The translations under genes and the position numbers were made by a program. A DNA stretch of 64,000 bases from Marinococcus halophilus. Lineage in GTDB: Bacteria > Bacillota > Bacilli > Bacillales > Marinococcaceae. How positions within the stretch are numbered: position 1 is the stretch's first letter; each line of letters opens with the position of its first letter. Where the stretch lies: contig NZ_NPFA01000009.1 in assembly GCF_002265875.1 (NCBI RefSeq), positions 62,001 through 126,000 of the forward strand. Reading direction: 5' to 3'. This document shows positions 33,153-42,556 of this stretch, piece by piece. The notes under the pieces were generated by a model, which was not told the origin of the DNA, searched no databases, and saw only the letters and a list, made by a program, of their open reading frames with translations.

Positions 33153-34040
33153 TTAGGAGACGTAATTCGTTGTAATGATAGAGCGTTCCATCTGATACAG
33201 CTGCTCCTGGGAATACAGGGGCTCGTTCTGGGAAAACTGTTCATGAAAGAAGGCCCGCAGTGCTGCCTCTGTTGTGAACCGGTGGGTGAAAGCGTCCACC
33301 GAAACGTCCTGGACAAACCGGTCATCCTGCGTGTTCGAGTGGCCGAAAAAAATAATCGGCGTGACTTCGCCCGGATTGTGCTTTTCCCTGCGCAGAAAGT
33401 TTTCCGTAATCGAAGCTGTCGCTTTCGCATGCTCTATTGGACTGTCGTGCACCTCGAACGTTCCTGAACGAACGTGCCCCCGGCTCGTATTTTGAAAAAC
33501 CATCGTCGTTTCCACATCTTCTTCGAGATCGGGGTACAGCGTATCAAGCACAAAATCAAGCGTTCCGGCATTGTGCTTACTGACCCCGTGAATAATATGG
33601 CCTTTCCATTTCTGCGTCTCAAGCACATACAGCCCCCGGGTCGTCAAAACAACGTGGTCCACCTGGCGGGTGGAAAGCTCTGACCGTTCATCGAGCGGCA
33701 CGTATACGTGTCCGGAAATCAACATTTCATCTACGGCGATTTTATTTGCTTCGACAAGATCATTTTTAATGCTTCGAAGCAGTTCATGTGTTTTCATCTC
33801 TTCCGGTTCCCGGGAAATTTTCTCCAGGTGATAGATGTAATCTGTCAGTTTCCCTTTTTCTTCTTCGTATTTACCGCGTATCGCCTGAATATCCTCGCGA
33901 TACTGCGAGCTTTTTCCTTCGATTTCTTCTTCCATCTTTCTGTCATACTGCCGAACTTTCTTTAAATACTGATCGCGCTGAATTAAAATGACTGCTCCAA
34001 TAATAATTAAAGCTATAATAACCGTGACCGCTATACCCAT
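33153..34040 (-). CDS. Membrane-anchored NERD-domain protein
   Basis: This 295-residue protein starts with one transmembrane helix (residues 3-20, IAVTVIIALIIIGAVILI) followed by a coiled coil (about 22-70) and a NERD-type nuclease-related domain (about 95-230). The NERD core is recognised from QVDHVVLTTRGLYVLETQKWKGHI, where Asp, Glu and a following Lys/Gln-x-Lys occupy restriction-nuclease-like positions. The ATG at 34040 follows AGAGGTG; a 20-codon longer form is rejected. NERD proteins are thought to act on DNA but their biology is largely unknown. It is monocistronic, divergent from mpg. Confidence 0.78.
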   Translation of the reverse strand: MGIAVTVIIALIIIGAVILIQRDQYLKKVRQYDRKMEEEIEGKSSQYREDIQAIRGKYEEEKGKLTDYIYHLEKISREPEEMKTHELLRSIKNDLVEANKIAVDEMLISGHVYVPLDERSELSTRQVDHVVLTTRGLYVLETQKWKGHIIHGVSKHNAGTLDFVLDTLYPDLEEDVETTMVFQNTSRGHVRSGTFEVHDSPIEHAKATASITENFLRREKHNPGEVTPIIFFGHSNTQDDRFVQDVSVDAFTHRFTTEAALRAFFHEQFSQNEPLYSQEQLYQMERSIITTNYVS

Positions 34041-34203
34041 ATGAGCACCTCTTCCATCTCCTGCCTTAATATTTTTACTATGACCCGGGATTTGGTACAC
34101 TAAAAAACGCTTGCTGATTGCTATGTAAAAGCATATACATTATATTTCTATCATAATCAATATATTCCTTTTCGTATACACCAAAAGAAAGGATTCTTTC
34201 CCA

Positions 34204-34800
34204 ATGACACTTTATTCTGTTGTTCCAAAAAGCTTTTATGAAAAACCGACCCTCGAGCTTTCCAGAGCGCTGATCGGCTGCGTGCTTGTACATGAAACGC
34301 CGGAGGGCCCTGCAGCTGGCAGAATCGTTGAAACGGAAGCCTATATAGGACCGGTAGACCGTGCAGCGCACAGCTATAATTACCGCAGAACCAAACGGAC
34401 AAATGTTATGTTTTTTTCGCCGGGCCACGTTTATATGTATACTATGCACACCCACGCGCTTTTAAACATCGTCAGCGGAGTGGAAGATTCCCCCGAAGCC
34501 GTGCTTATCCGTGCCATAGAGCCCGTAGCAGGCCTTGAACTCATTCAAAAACGCCGGCACCGCGCCCGCGGCATTCAGCAGACAAACGGCCCCGGCAAAC
34601 TAACGAAAGCGCTTGGTATTGATATGAGCTATTACGGCCATGAACTTGACCAGCCACCACTCTATTTGTCTCCAAAGGAATCTGAACCTGCAGTGGAAAG
34701 CGGTCCACGAGTTGGTATTTCCGGCAGCGGTGAAGCCCGTCATTATCCGTGGCGCTTTTTTGAAACAGGTAATCCTTACGTTTCCAGGTGGAGGGCATGA
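34204..34800 (+). CDS. DNA-3-methyladenine glycosylase (Aag/MPG family)
   Basis: This 198-residue protein is a member of the alkyladenine DNA glycosylase family, which flips out and removes alkylated or deaminated purines. Motifs visible are RIVETEAYIGPVDRAAHSY (with the catalytic Glu and the tyrosine pocket), the RTNVMFFSPGHVYMY strand, and GPGKLTKALGID near the C-terminal DNA-binding surface. Length fits the bacterial form. It ends 6 nt before the convergent oxidoreductase, with no visible terminator between. Confidence 0.93.
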   Translation: MTLYSVVPKSFYEKPTLELSRALIGCVLVHETPEGPAAGRIVETEAYIGPVDRAAHSYNYRRTKRTNVMFFSPGHVYMYTMHTHALLNIVSGVEDSPEAVLIRAIEPVAGLELIQKRRHRARGIQQTNGPGKLTKALGIDMSYYGHELDQPPLYLSPKESEPAVESGPRVGISGSGEARHYPWRFFETGNPYVSRWRA

Positions 34801-34806
34801 GGGCTG

Positions 34807-35802
34807 TTATTTCAGAGCCACGATGCGACGGCCCTGAATGCGGCTTTCCAATATAGCGTCAAGATCTTCTGCCAAGTGATCCAATGTAGTCTCGCTGGCG
34901 ATTGCGTCAAGAAGCGATTGAACTTTCAGGTCGCTGGCGAGGCGATTCCATACATATTGTCTTTTTTCTGACGGACAGTAAACAGAATCAATTCCGGCCA
35001 GATTTATTCCGCGGAGAATGAACGGATGAACTGTCGTGGGAACATCTGTCCCTCCGGTAAGGCCGCTGACAGCTGCAGTACCGTGATATTTCATTGTACT
35101 CAGCAGGTAGGCAAGCGTTTCTCCCCCAACGGGATCTACAGCTCCGGCCCACGTTGCTTTCCCGAGCGGCTTCCGTTTATCGGGATTCACATCTTCGCGG
35201 GAGAGAATGCGCGAAGCACCGATATCCCGGAGGTAATCATGGGCTTCGGCGTTTCCCGTGACAGCTGCCACCTCATATCCGAGCGAATGCAGCATAGCTA
35301 CTGCCATACTACCGACACCACCGGTAGCGCCAGTCACGACGATTTCGCCCTGGTCCGGGGTAACTCCCTCTTCCTCAAGGCGAACGACTGATAAACCCGC
35401 TGTAAATCCGGCAGTGCCAAAAATCATTGCTTCTCTCGGCGTCATTCCTTCCGGAAGCCGGACTACCCAATCAGCAGGCACTCTTGCTTTTTCCGCATAG
35501 CCGCCGTGGTGGGCGACTCCTAATTCATAGCCTGTGACGAGTACCTCATCTCCCTGCTGATACCTTGAATCACTGGATGAAGCCACAGTACCGGCGAGGT
35601 CAATGCCCGGCACAAGCGGGTACCCCTGCGCAATCTGGCTTCCAGGTGCTGCCGCCATGCCGTCTTTATAATTGATGCTTGAATAGTGTACATCGATGGT
35701 GACGTCGCCTTCAGGCAGATCCCCTTCCTCCAGCGTGCGTACTTCCTTTGTAACTTCTCCCTGCTCGTTTTTATCCACGACCAATGCCTTAAATGTGCTC
35801 AT
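34807..35802 (-). CDS. YhdH/YhfP-type NADPH:quinone or acryloyl-CoA oxidoreductase
   Basis: This 331-residue enzyme belongs to the zinc-free medium-chain dehydrogenase/reductase family, YhdH/YhfP group. The catalytic-domain motif VHYSSINYKDGMA, the VPGIDLAGTV strand, and the Rossmann segment VTGATGGVGSMAVAMLHSLGY (about 150-170) with NADPH-binding features are clear. No structural zinc cysteines are present. Some members reduce acryloyl-CoA; others act on quinones, and the substrate here cannot be fixed. It is transcribed towards mpg. Confidence 0.88.
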   Translation of the reverse strand: MSTFKALVVDKNEQGEVTKEVRTLEEGDLPEGDVTIDVHYSSINYKDGMAAAPGSQIAQGYPLVPGIDLAGTVASSSDSRYQQGDEVLVTGYELGVAHHGGYAEKARVPADWVVRLPEGMTPREAMIFGTAGFTAGLSVVRLEEEGVTPDQGEIVVTGATGGVGSMAVAMLHSLGYEVAAVTGNAEAHDYLRDIGASRILSREDVNPDKRKPLGKATWAGAVDPVGGETLAYLLSTMKYHGTAAVSGLTGGTDVPTTVHPFILRGINLAGIDSVYCPSEKRQYVWNRLASDLKVQSLLDAIASETTLDHLAEDLDAILESRIQGRRIVALK

Positions 35803-35879
35803 ATTTCCACCTCCATAATTTAATCCTTTCTCCTATTCCCATTAAAGCTTCATTCCATGCAGAAGATAAAAAAACAAAA

Positions 35880-35909
35880 AGCACGCGCCTCCCTCAGGAA
35901 GCACGTGCT
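35880..35909 (-). terminator. Intrinsic terminator after pbuG
   Basis: A 9-bp stem (one G-U pair) at 35880-35888 with 35901-35909 is followed on the minus strand by TTTTTG and further Ts. It closes the guaA-pbuG transcript. Confidence 0.85.
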
Positions 35910-35914
35910 GCTTG

Positions 35915-37228
35915 CTACGGTGTTAAAAATAGGAAAAAGATAATAAATACAAAAAACAAAACGTACATAATCGGGTTCAGCTGCTTTCCTCTCCCAGTCA
36001 GAACCATCGTGATCGGGTAGAAGATAAAGCCCATGGCAATACCGGTCGCAATGCTGTAGGTAAGCGGCATGGATACCACGGTTAAAAAAGCCGGCACGGC
36101 AATTTCGAGACGATGCCACTCAATTAAACGAAGCGACGATACCATCAGCGCCCCAACAATAATAAGAGCCGGAGCCGTTACAGCACTTGTTACTACGCCA
36201 AGCAGCGGTGAGAAAAACAAAGCGGTAAGGAAAAGCAGCGCTGTAATAATGGAAGCAAAGCCAGTGCGGCCACCGACAGCTACACCAGCTGAAGATTCAA
36301 TATATGCTGTCGTCGTCGATGTTCCCAGAATCGAACCGATGACGGTCGCCGATGAGTCGGCCACCAGTGCGCGGCCGGCACGCGGAAGTTTGTTGTCTTT
36401 TACAAATCCAGCCTGATTGGCTACCGCGAACAACGTCCCTGCTGTATCAAAAAAATCTACGAACAAAAACGTGAGGACAACGATGATGAACCCAATAATA
36501 AAGCTTGAGTCCCACGAAAAGTCAGCAAGAGAGGTGAAAGCCGCTCCGAAGGTCGGGGCAATACTTGGCACCCCGGAGACAATCTGGCCCGGCGGCTGAA
36601 TCTGGCCCACGAGAATTCCAGCCAGTGCTGTCACCACCATTCCGTAAAAAATCCCACCGCGGACGCCAAGCGTCATCAGTATGACAGTGACAAGAAGCCC
36701 GAATGCCGCAAGAGCAGCCGGTCCGGAAGTAAGTGTACCGAGCGTGACGAGAGTAGACTCGTCCGCTACCACAATCTGTGCCCCCTGCAGGCCGACAAAG
36801 GCGATGAACAGCCCAATACCGGCAGAGACGGCATACTTCAGCTCCTCTGGAATCGCGTTGATAATTTTCTCTCTAATGCCAAATGTTGTTAAACCGATAA
36901 AAATCATTCCGGAGCAGAACACCCCGAATAAAGCAAGCTCCCAGGGAATCCCCATTGTCAGCACCACGGAATATGTGAAAAAGGCATTAAGCCCCATCCC
37001 CGGGGCCAGAGCTATCGGATACCTGGCAAGCAGCCCCATAATTAGTGTCCCAATGGCCGCTGCTAATGCTGTTGCCACAAAAACGGCGGATTCGTTCATT
37101 CCGGCTTCGGCTAAAATACTGGGGTTGACGAATAAAATATAAGCCATCGCAAGGAAAGTCGTTAAACCGGCTAACGATTCTTTCTTGTAGTTCGTCTCAT
37201 TCTTCGCAAATTCAAAAAAACGATCCAT
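35915..37228 (-). CDS. pbuG: Guanine/hypoxanthine permease
   Basis: This 437-residue protein is a NCS2-family (AzgA-like) purine permease with about twelve to fourteen membrane helices. The opening FFEFAKNETNYKKESLAGLTTFLAMAY and the conserved VDFFDTAGTLFAVANQAG and SSTTAYIES-like GTSTTTAYIESSAGVAVGGRTG segments define the guanine/hypoxanthine group. It follows guaA by 88 nt with no terminator or second aptamer between, so it is probably co-transcribed and under the same riboswitch. In Bacillus subtilis the corresponding aptamer lies next to pbuG itself. Confidence 0.93.
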   Translation of the reverse strand: MDRFFEFAKNETNYKKESLAGLTTFLAMAYILFVNPSILAEAGMNESAVFVATALAAAIGTLIMGLLARYPIALAPGMGLNAFFTYSVVLTMGIPWELALFGVFCSGMIFIGLTTFGIREKIINAIPEELKYAVSAGIGLFIAFVGLQGAQIVVADESTLVTLGTLTSGPAALAAFGLLVTVILMTLGVRGGIFYGMVVTALAGILVGQIQPPGQIVSGVPSIAPTFGAAFTSLADFSWDSSFIIGFIIVVLTFLFVDFFDTAGTLFAVANQAGFVKDNKLPRAGRALVADSSATVIGSILGTSTTTAYIESSAGVAVGGRTGFASIITALLFLTALFFSPLLGVVTSAVTAPALIIVGALMVSSLRLIEWHRLEIAVPAFLTVVSMPLTYSIATGIAMGFIFYPITMVLTGRGKQLNPIMYVLFFVFIIFFLFLTP

Positions 37229-37316
37229 ACTCTTATCTCTTCCTCTCTTTCCTCTCCCCAGGCAAAACTCTCTCTTGTTCTATTATATATTAATCTTGGA
37301 GGTTAAGCTGTAAACC

Positions 37317-38861
37317 TTACTCCCACTCAATCGTCGAAGGCGGCTTAGACGTGACATCATACACTACACGGTTAACGTGCTGGACTTCGTTGACAATTCT
37401 TGTGGAAATCTTTTCGAGAACGTCATATGGAATACGGGCCCAATCTGAAGTCATACCGTCAATCGACGTAACCGCCCGAATACCGACAGTGTAGTCATAC
37501 GTACGGCTGTCGCCCATCACGCCAACACTTCTCATATCCGGGAGCGCCGTGAAGTACTGCCAGATTTCACGGTCAAGGCCGGCATTTTTGATTTCTTCCC
37601 GCAGTATATAATCTGATTCACGCACAATTTCAAGCTTCTCCTCCGTGATCTCTCCGAGCACACGAATACCCAGTCCCGGCCCTGGGAACGGCTGCCGCCA
37701 AACAATTTCATCCGGCACTCCAAGTTCCGTGCCGAGCTTGCGGACTTCATCTTTAAACAGCGTATTTAAAGGTTCAATCAGATCAAATTTCATGTCCTCC
37801 GGCAGGCCGCCAACATTATGGTGGGATTTAATCGTCTGTGCTGTATCCGTTCCGCTTTCAATAACGTCTGTATACAGCGTACCCTGAACAAGAAAATCCA
37901 CATTTTCAAGCTTTCCTGCCTCTTCTTCAAACACGTATATGAATTCATTACCGATAATTTTCCGTTTTTGTTCTGGATCACTCACGCCGTTGAGCTGATC
38001 GAGAAAACGTTTTGCCGCGTCTATTTTCACGATATTCATTTGAAAACCACGTCCAAGAGACTCCATAACGCCTGTAGCTTCCTCTTTGCGCAGCAGGCCG
38101 TGATCGATAAACATACATGTAAGCTGGTCCCCGATTGCCCTATGAACAAGTGCTGCGGCTACCGAGCTGTCCACACCGCCACTCAATGCGCAAAGAACAT
38201 TACGGCTGCCCACCTGCTCACGAATAACGTCCACCTGCTCATCGATGAAATTTGCCATTGTCCATTCGCTTGAGCATCCGCAAATACGGTAAGCAAAGTT
38301 TTTCAGCATGTCATCGCCAAACTGAGTGTGGCGTACTTCCGGATGGAATTGAACGCCATACATTTTCTTTTCCGGAGCACTCATGGAAGCTACCGGACAT
38401 GATGGGTTGGTTGCATCCACCGTAAAACCTTCCGGCGGCTCGACAATTAAGTCCCCATGACTCATCCACACGTTCTGGGTTTTCGGCAGGCCTTCAAATA
38501 GCACCGGGTTCGCCTGCACATGAATATTTGCCTTGCCGTACTCCCTATGCTGGGCTTTTTCCACTTTTCCTCCGTAATGCAGCGTCATCAGCTGCATACC
38601 GTAGCAAATTCCCAAAATAGGAATATCCAGGTCAAAAATAGCTGGATCACAGGTAAGCGCGCCTTCGGCATACGCGCTGTTCGGGCCGCCGGAAAAGATA
38701 ATCCCCGCTGGATTTAATTCTTTAATTTTTTCTGCGCTGATCGTATTCGGATGCAGCTCACTAAAAACGCCGAGATCCCTGATTCTGCGTGTAATCAATT
38801 GATTATACTGGCCGCCAAAGTCCAGGACAATAATCGTTTCACTGATATTTCCTACGCTCAT
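37317..38861 (-). CDS. guaA: GMP synthase (glutamine-hydrolysing)
   Basis: GuaA (514 residues) converts XMP to GMP. The N-terminal class I amidotransferase domain has Cys86 (GICYGMQLM) and His173/Glu175 ([10 protein letters not shown]); the ATP pyrophosphatase domain has the P-loop SGGVDSS at 227-233; the C-terminal dimerisation domain ends in the typical [11 protein letters not shown]. The RBS is AGGGGT, 7 nt before the ATG. Expression should fall when guanine is high because of the aptamer and terminator upstream. Confidence 0.98.
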   Translation of the reverse strand: MSVGNISETIIVLDFGGQYNQLITRRIRDLGVFSELHPNTISAEKIKELNPAGIIFSGGPNSAYAEGALTCDPAIFDLDIPILGICYGMQLMTLHYGGKVEKAQHREYGKANIHVQANPVLFEGLPKTQNVWMSHGDLIVEPPEGFTVDATNPSCPVASMSAPEKKMYGVQFHPEVRHTQFGDDMLKNFAYRICGCSSEWTMANFIDEQVDVIREQVGSRNVLCALSGGVDSSVAAALVHRAIGDQLTCMFIDHGLLRKEEATGVMESLGRGFQMNIVKIDAAKRFLDQLNGVSDPEQKRKIIGNEFIYVFEEEAGKLENVDFLVQGTLYTDVIESGTDTAQTIKSHHNVGGLPEDMKFDLIEPLNTLFKDEVRKLGTELGVPDEIVWRQPFPGPGLGIRVLGEITEEKLEIVRESDYILREEIKNAGLDREIWQYFTALPDMRSVGVMGDSRTYDYTVGIRAVTSIDGMTSDWARIPYDVLEKISTRIVNEVQHVNRVVYDVTSKPPSTIEWE

Positions 38862-38872
38862 TGTTTTTACCC

Positions 38873-39004
38873 CTAACTGTTTTTCAAATATGTACGTGCA
38901 AGGTTTACTTTAAAGGAATGACCGCTTCCCGGCAACTGTCTGATTTCGATTGCAGCTCCCCGGGCCTCGGATGTTTCAATAATAATTTTTCCTTCGCAGA
39001 CCAA
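38873..39004 (-). other. Coding-like reading frame in the guaA leader
   Basis: Between the leader terminator and guaA, one minus-strand frame is open from a TTG at 39002-39004 to TAG at 38873-38875 (43 codons), and remains open a further ten codons upstream into the terminator. Its composition is protein-like (for example GKIIIETSEARGAAIEIR then [13 protein letters not shown]) rather than random. I see no ribosome binding site for the TTG. It could be the decayed 3' end of an older gene; the GKIIIETSE...F.V.L pattern faintly recalls the end of a histidine kinase ATPase domain, but this is weak. No function is proposed. Confidence 0.3.
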
Positions 39005-39038
39005 AAAAAGCTGCTTTCGTAATATACGAAAGCAGCTT
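39001..39038 (-). terminator. Riboswitch-controlled terminator before guaA
   Basis: A perfect 13-bp stem (39008-39020 with 39026-39038) with a 5-nt loop is followed on the minus strand by a run of Ts. It lies about 50 nt after the aptamer and 140 nt before guaA, the position expected for a guanine-triggered terminator. Confidence 0.92.
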
Positions 39039-39088
39039 CAACTTGGAGACATACGGTTAGGCTTCTGCTGCCGACTGCCTCTCACTGC

Positions 39089-39156
39089 CCTCGTAGTCCA
39101 GCCATTTTCCGGCGGCCGGGTAGAGACATTTGGGCCTGATCCCAAACTATACGAGG
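39089..39156 (-). ncRNA. Guanine riboswitch aptamer (guaA-pbuG leader)
   Basis: The minus strand shows the purine aptamer fold: P1 arms CCTCGTA/TACGAGG (39150-39156 with 39089-39095), the CTCTACCCGG loop segment, and the GGACTACG junction with C at the specificity position, so the ligand is guanine. A strong terminator follows. This is the second guanine aptamer in the window and shares the closing-stem and loop sequence style with the purE one. Confidence 0.93.
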
Positions 39157-39180
39157 TATTCACCTGTAAACATGAAATAA

Positions 39181-39209
39181 ATTTTAACAGCCGGCTTCAG
39201 GCCGGTCAA
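39181..39209 (-). promoter_or_regulatory. Promoter of the guaA-pbuG leader
   Basis: On the minus strand TTGACC (39204-39209) and TAAAAT (39181-39186) are separated by 17 nt. The start point would fall about 18 nt before the aptamer. The -35 element overlaps the end of the transglutaminase gene. Confidence 0.65.
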
Positions 39210-41356
39210 GAACGGATTTTCTTTACCATTCGTTTCCATATTGTCACTGTTTCCGGCTCGGCTCCGTCACCTGTTTTGCGTCCGTAATACAGTCGCTCAT
39301 ATTTTTCCGTCAGACGCTCCATATCGCTTGTGTCATAGACTTCGTCCACCCGTCCAGCAAATTCCCGCAGCGTTTCGCCAGCATTTCGTTTTACGCGCGC
39401 TGACTGCAGAAGCCGTATCAGGGCCTGATAGGCGTTCATAAATTCTTTATCAGACCTCATGTGACGGTATTTGAAAAGAAGATAGGCACTCAGCAGCTTT
39501 TTCCGGAAGAGCCATCCCGCTCCAACGAGGAGAACTGCTGTTGTAAGCAGCGCCCATAGCAGAAGCTTCCAGTCGAAGCTTTCTTCTCCGGATGCATCCT
39601 CCTGTTCATCGCCTACATTCCCTGCCTCAGGTGCTGCCTCTTCTTCTTCAGGAGCGGCTTCCTCTTCCTGCGGCTCCTCTTCTTCAATTTCTGGAGCTTC
39701 TTCTGCAGCTTCATTGTTTTCATACGTGTAGTTAAAATCTGAGGAAAAACCTTTCGTCGGTTCAAACGGCACCCATCCGACCTCAGGAAAATACACCTCC
39801 ACCCAGGAATGCGCATTTTCATTTGTGACCTCTATCTCATTTTCATTTCCCGGCGCCTGGTCACCTTCTGTGAAACCTTTGACCCAGCGCGTGGGTATAT
39901 CAAGCGTCCGAAGCAGCACAGCCATCGAAGTCGAATAGTTATCACAATAACCGGCGCGTGATTCAAACAAGAACTGGCTTACGTAATCCCCGCCTTCCGA
40001 TGGAGCTGGAATATTTGTCGTTTGGTAGGAAAAATCAGGGCCCCGTAAATATCTTTCCACCGTTCTCGCTTTCGCATAGCGGTTGTCATCATCAGCTGTA
40101 AGGTCTTCAGCAAGCTCCTGAATTTCTCCAGGCAGATCCTCCGGTAACTGTGTAAAATATTCGGTGATTTCTTCCGGGTCCTCTGTATTATCAGTAACGG
40201 CGCTCATCTCTTCCACTGGAAAATCTGCCGTTTCATACGCTACAGTATAATTATTTAATGATGCCGCTTCCCCTTCGGCCCCAAATGATACCTGGGTAGT
40301 CCAAGCATTCGCTGACGTTTCCACGTCTTCTTCAATAGACAAAAAAGAGCCCGGATAAAAGGCAAAATCAAACTCCTGGGTTTCCGCCATTTCAATATTT
40401 ACTTCCTGTTCTTCTGTTTCGATACTTTCATCGTATAAACCAGCTTCTAAAGACGTTTCGCCAGGGGTATCTATTTCCCAACCAAGGCCGGTATATACGT
40501 TTTTTGCTTCCCCCCGCCAATATCCGTTAATATCCCCGGAGGCTGTAAACACCGGCATATCACTCATTTGAAAGCCGCCGCCCAGCCGTTCATCGGTACC
40601 GTCATATCCAATCTTCTGCACGCCCTGGGAGCTTCCGGTGCTGCTCTCCCCCCATGTTAAAAACGGAACGGGGTCAGGCCACCGGGGTTCGCTTTTAGGA
40701 GCAAGCACCCCTACACCTCCGGCAGTAATTAAAAAGGCAGCCATAATCAGCGTCCACCGTACAAAAATTGTTCTCTGGGCCTTCCTGTCTGTTGCGCGTA
40801 ACACAATACGCTCCCACTGAAGCAGCCCCAAAAGCAGAAACCCTATAACGAAGGTACGTATAATCGCAAACATTCCATCGTACTCAAAGAATGTATCCAT
40901 TACCCCAATATAAATAATTGTGAATGTCAGAAACAGTAAAATCCTGCGAGACTGCACCACCCAAAAATAAATCAAGTAGCTCATGATAGCGAGCAGAAGC
41001 ATAAACAGTACACTCCGGAACATATCTGTCAGTGCATACCATTGGCCGCTGATGATATAAACAACGTTTGTCTGCACTTCCGCCACCATAGAAACCAGCC
41101 AGTTCAGCTGCAGCGGCGACCCCTCATAAAAAACGCTGTTTACCCCTGCCATTATAATCAGCAGTACACTGCCAACTACTGCCCACCAGGGCGGACGCAG
41201 ATAAATTACAATAAAAAACGCTGCAGAAACCAACATAAACACGGTCACTGACCCTGTTCCGGTTGCTTCCGGCAAAGGGAGCAGCCATTCTGCCAATAGA
41301 AAATAACCAAGAATATAAACAATCAACTTTTTCCAGGTATGCTCCGGTTTAACCAA
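39206..41356 (-). CDS. yebA: Membrane transglutaminase-like protein (YebA/TgpA type)
   Basis: This 716-residue protein has about six N-terminal membrane helices (10-220), an external region (about 221-595) holding a transglutaminase-like domain, a strongly acidic Glu/Ala/Pro linker (549-591), one more helix (597-615) and a cytoplasmic tail (DUF4129-like). The papain-type site is Cys471 (RAGYCDNYSTSM) with His516 (ENAHSWVEVYF) and Glu532 in FEPTKGF. The role is not established; related proteins are essential in some bacteria. It is 15 nt after the DUF58 gene and forms the usual MoxR-DUF58-transglutaminase set. Confidence 0.9.
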   Translation of the reverse strand: MVKPEHTWKKLIVYILGYFLLAEWLLPLPEATGTGSVTVFMLVSAAFFIVIYLRPPWWAVVGSVLLIIMAGVNSVFYEGSPLQLNWLVSMVAEVQTNVVYIISGQWYALTDMFRSVLFMLLLAIMSYLIYFWVVQSRRILLFLTFTIIYIGVMDTFFEYDGMFAIIRTFVIGFLLLGLLQWERIVLRATDRKAQRTIFVRWTLIMAAFLITAGGVGVLAPKSEPRWPDPVPFLTWGESSTGSSQGVQKIGYDGTDERLGGGFQMSDMPVFTASGDINGYWRGEAKNVYTGLGWEIDTPGETSLEAGLYDESIETEEQEVNIEMAETQEFDFAFYPGSFLSIEEDVETSANAWTTQVSFGAEGEAASLNNYTVAYETADFPVEEMSAVTDNTEDPEEITEYFTQLPEDLPGEIQELAEDLTADDDNRYAKARTVERYLRGPDFSYQTTNIPAPSEGGDYVSQFLFESRAGYCDNYSTSMAVLLRTLDIPTRWVKGFTEGDQAPGNENEIEVTNENAHSWVEVYFPEVGWVPFEPTKGFSSDFNYTYENNEAAEEAPEIEEEEPQEEEAAPEEEEAAPEAGNVGDEQEDASGEESFDWKLLLWALLTTAVLLVGAGWLFRKKLLSAYLLFKYRHMRSDKEFMNAYQALIRLLQSARVKRNAGETLREFAGRVDEVYDTSDMERLTEKYERLYYGRKTGDGAEPETVTIWKRMVKKIRS

Positions 41357-41371
41357 ATAATTATGCCTCCT

Positions 41372-42556
41372 CTATAGCACCTCAAAGCCAGCATCCCCCG
41401 GCTGAACATAGTAAATATGAATATTGGCATGCCGCAGCGCTTCCACACTTTCACGGCGGGAGAACCCGCTTTCGTCAGGAAGCAGTGCTACAATAATTGA
41501 ACGCTTTTGCCCGGCCCACTGCTTTAACTCTTTGATTCTAGTATTAGTTAGTACCGGGGTCACGTAAATTAACGCTTCAAGCCCCGGGGCTTTTCTTAAA
41601 AACGGCGAAGCTTCCGTTTCTGGAATCAACTCCACATACGCCAGGCCTTGATAAATACGCTGGAAATGCTCCTTCGAGGTGTCTGGCTGCTGCAGGGGCT
41701 GTTCGGAAGCCGTGACCCCGTAACCAACGGGCATCTTCGTTTGGTAGGCGTATTCGGTTAACGAAGCAGCAAATTCCACCGCTGCTTCAAATGGCTCAGC
41801 AGACATATCAGCTGCATTTTCAAGCAGCAGAAAATAACCCTCTCCTTTTTCAGCTTCAAATTCTTTTGTAACAAGTTTTCCAGCTCGGGCTGTCACTTTC
41901 CAGTCAATATTGGCCATCCGGTCCCCGGGTGTATAATCTCTGACCCCTGCCACGTTGACAGATTCGTTTTTTATCCGCTGCGAAAGCGATACTGATTCTG
42001 AAGAATTGTCTGCCGCCGTATTCCAGTTTGCCAGCTTTCTCATTCTTGGAAGTACTACTACCGTCGAAGACACCGAAATGTCATAGTCTTTTTCTACAAA
42101 GCCAAACAAGTCGCCGGAACGGACTTGGAGATAGTCGATGCTGTGCTTTCCCCGTCTTCTTCCCCTCAGGCTGTACGAATAGGATACCCGCTTTTGAAAA
42201 AAAGGAAAAACCAGAGTTTCAGCTGACGCTTCCCAATCCCGGACTCCATATGGCTGATGATCCCGAATTTTTACATACATCAGCGGAAGCGGAATTCTTT
42301 TCTCTAACGTCACTACAGCCTCTGTGTGCCCGTTAAATGAAAGCATCTCAGCACCGAGCCTGCGCTCAGCCTTTAAAGAACGGAGGGGATAAACTAATAA
42401 TAACAATTGCATCACTGCAAGGGTCGTTACACTGTAGAACAAAAACCAGCTGACAAACCCCCCTTGAAACATGGCGTAAATAAATAATACAGCTAATGCA
42501 GCCACAACAGCTGCCAGCTGCATTACTTTTCTGCCAATTCGCAAAAACCGTTTCAT
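41372..42556 (-). CDS. yeaD: DUF58-domain protein (YeaD type)
   Basis: This 394-residue protein has two adjacent N-terminal membrane helices (about 12-55) and a cytoplasmic DUF58 domain related to the von Willebrand A fold. The DUF58 signature is the block VRDYTPGDRMANIDWKVTAR, followed by GKLVTKEFEAEKG (about 203-238). DUF58 proteins accompany MoxR ATPases and are thought to be their clients or metal-dependent scaffolds. The start ATG overlaps the moxR stop by 4 nt (ATGA), so the two are translationally coupled. Confidence 0.9.
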   Translation of the reverse strand: MKRFLRIGRKVMQLAAVVAALAVLFIYAMFQGGFVSWFLFYSVTTLAVMQLLLLVYPLRSLKAERRLGAEMLSFNGHTEAVVTLEKRIPLPLMYVKIRDHQPYGVRDWEASAETLVFPFFQKRVSYSYSLRGRRRGKHSIDYLQVRSGDLFGFVEKDYDISVSSTVVVLPRMRKLANWNTAADNSSESVSLSQRIKNESVNVAGVRDYTPGDRMANIDWKVTARAGKLVTKEFEAEKGEGYFLLLENAADMSAEPFEAAVEFAASLTEYAYQTKMPVGYGVTASEQPLQQPDTSKEHFQRIYQGLAYVELIPETEASPFLRKAPGLEALIYVTPVLTNTRIKELKQWAGQKRSIIVALLPDESGFSRRESVEALRHANIHIYYVQPGDAGFEVL

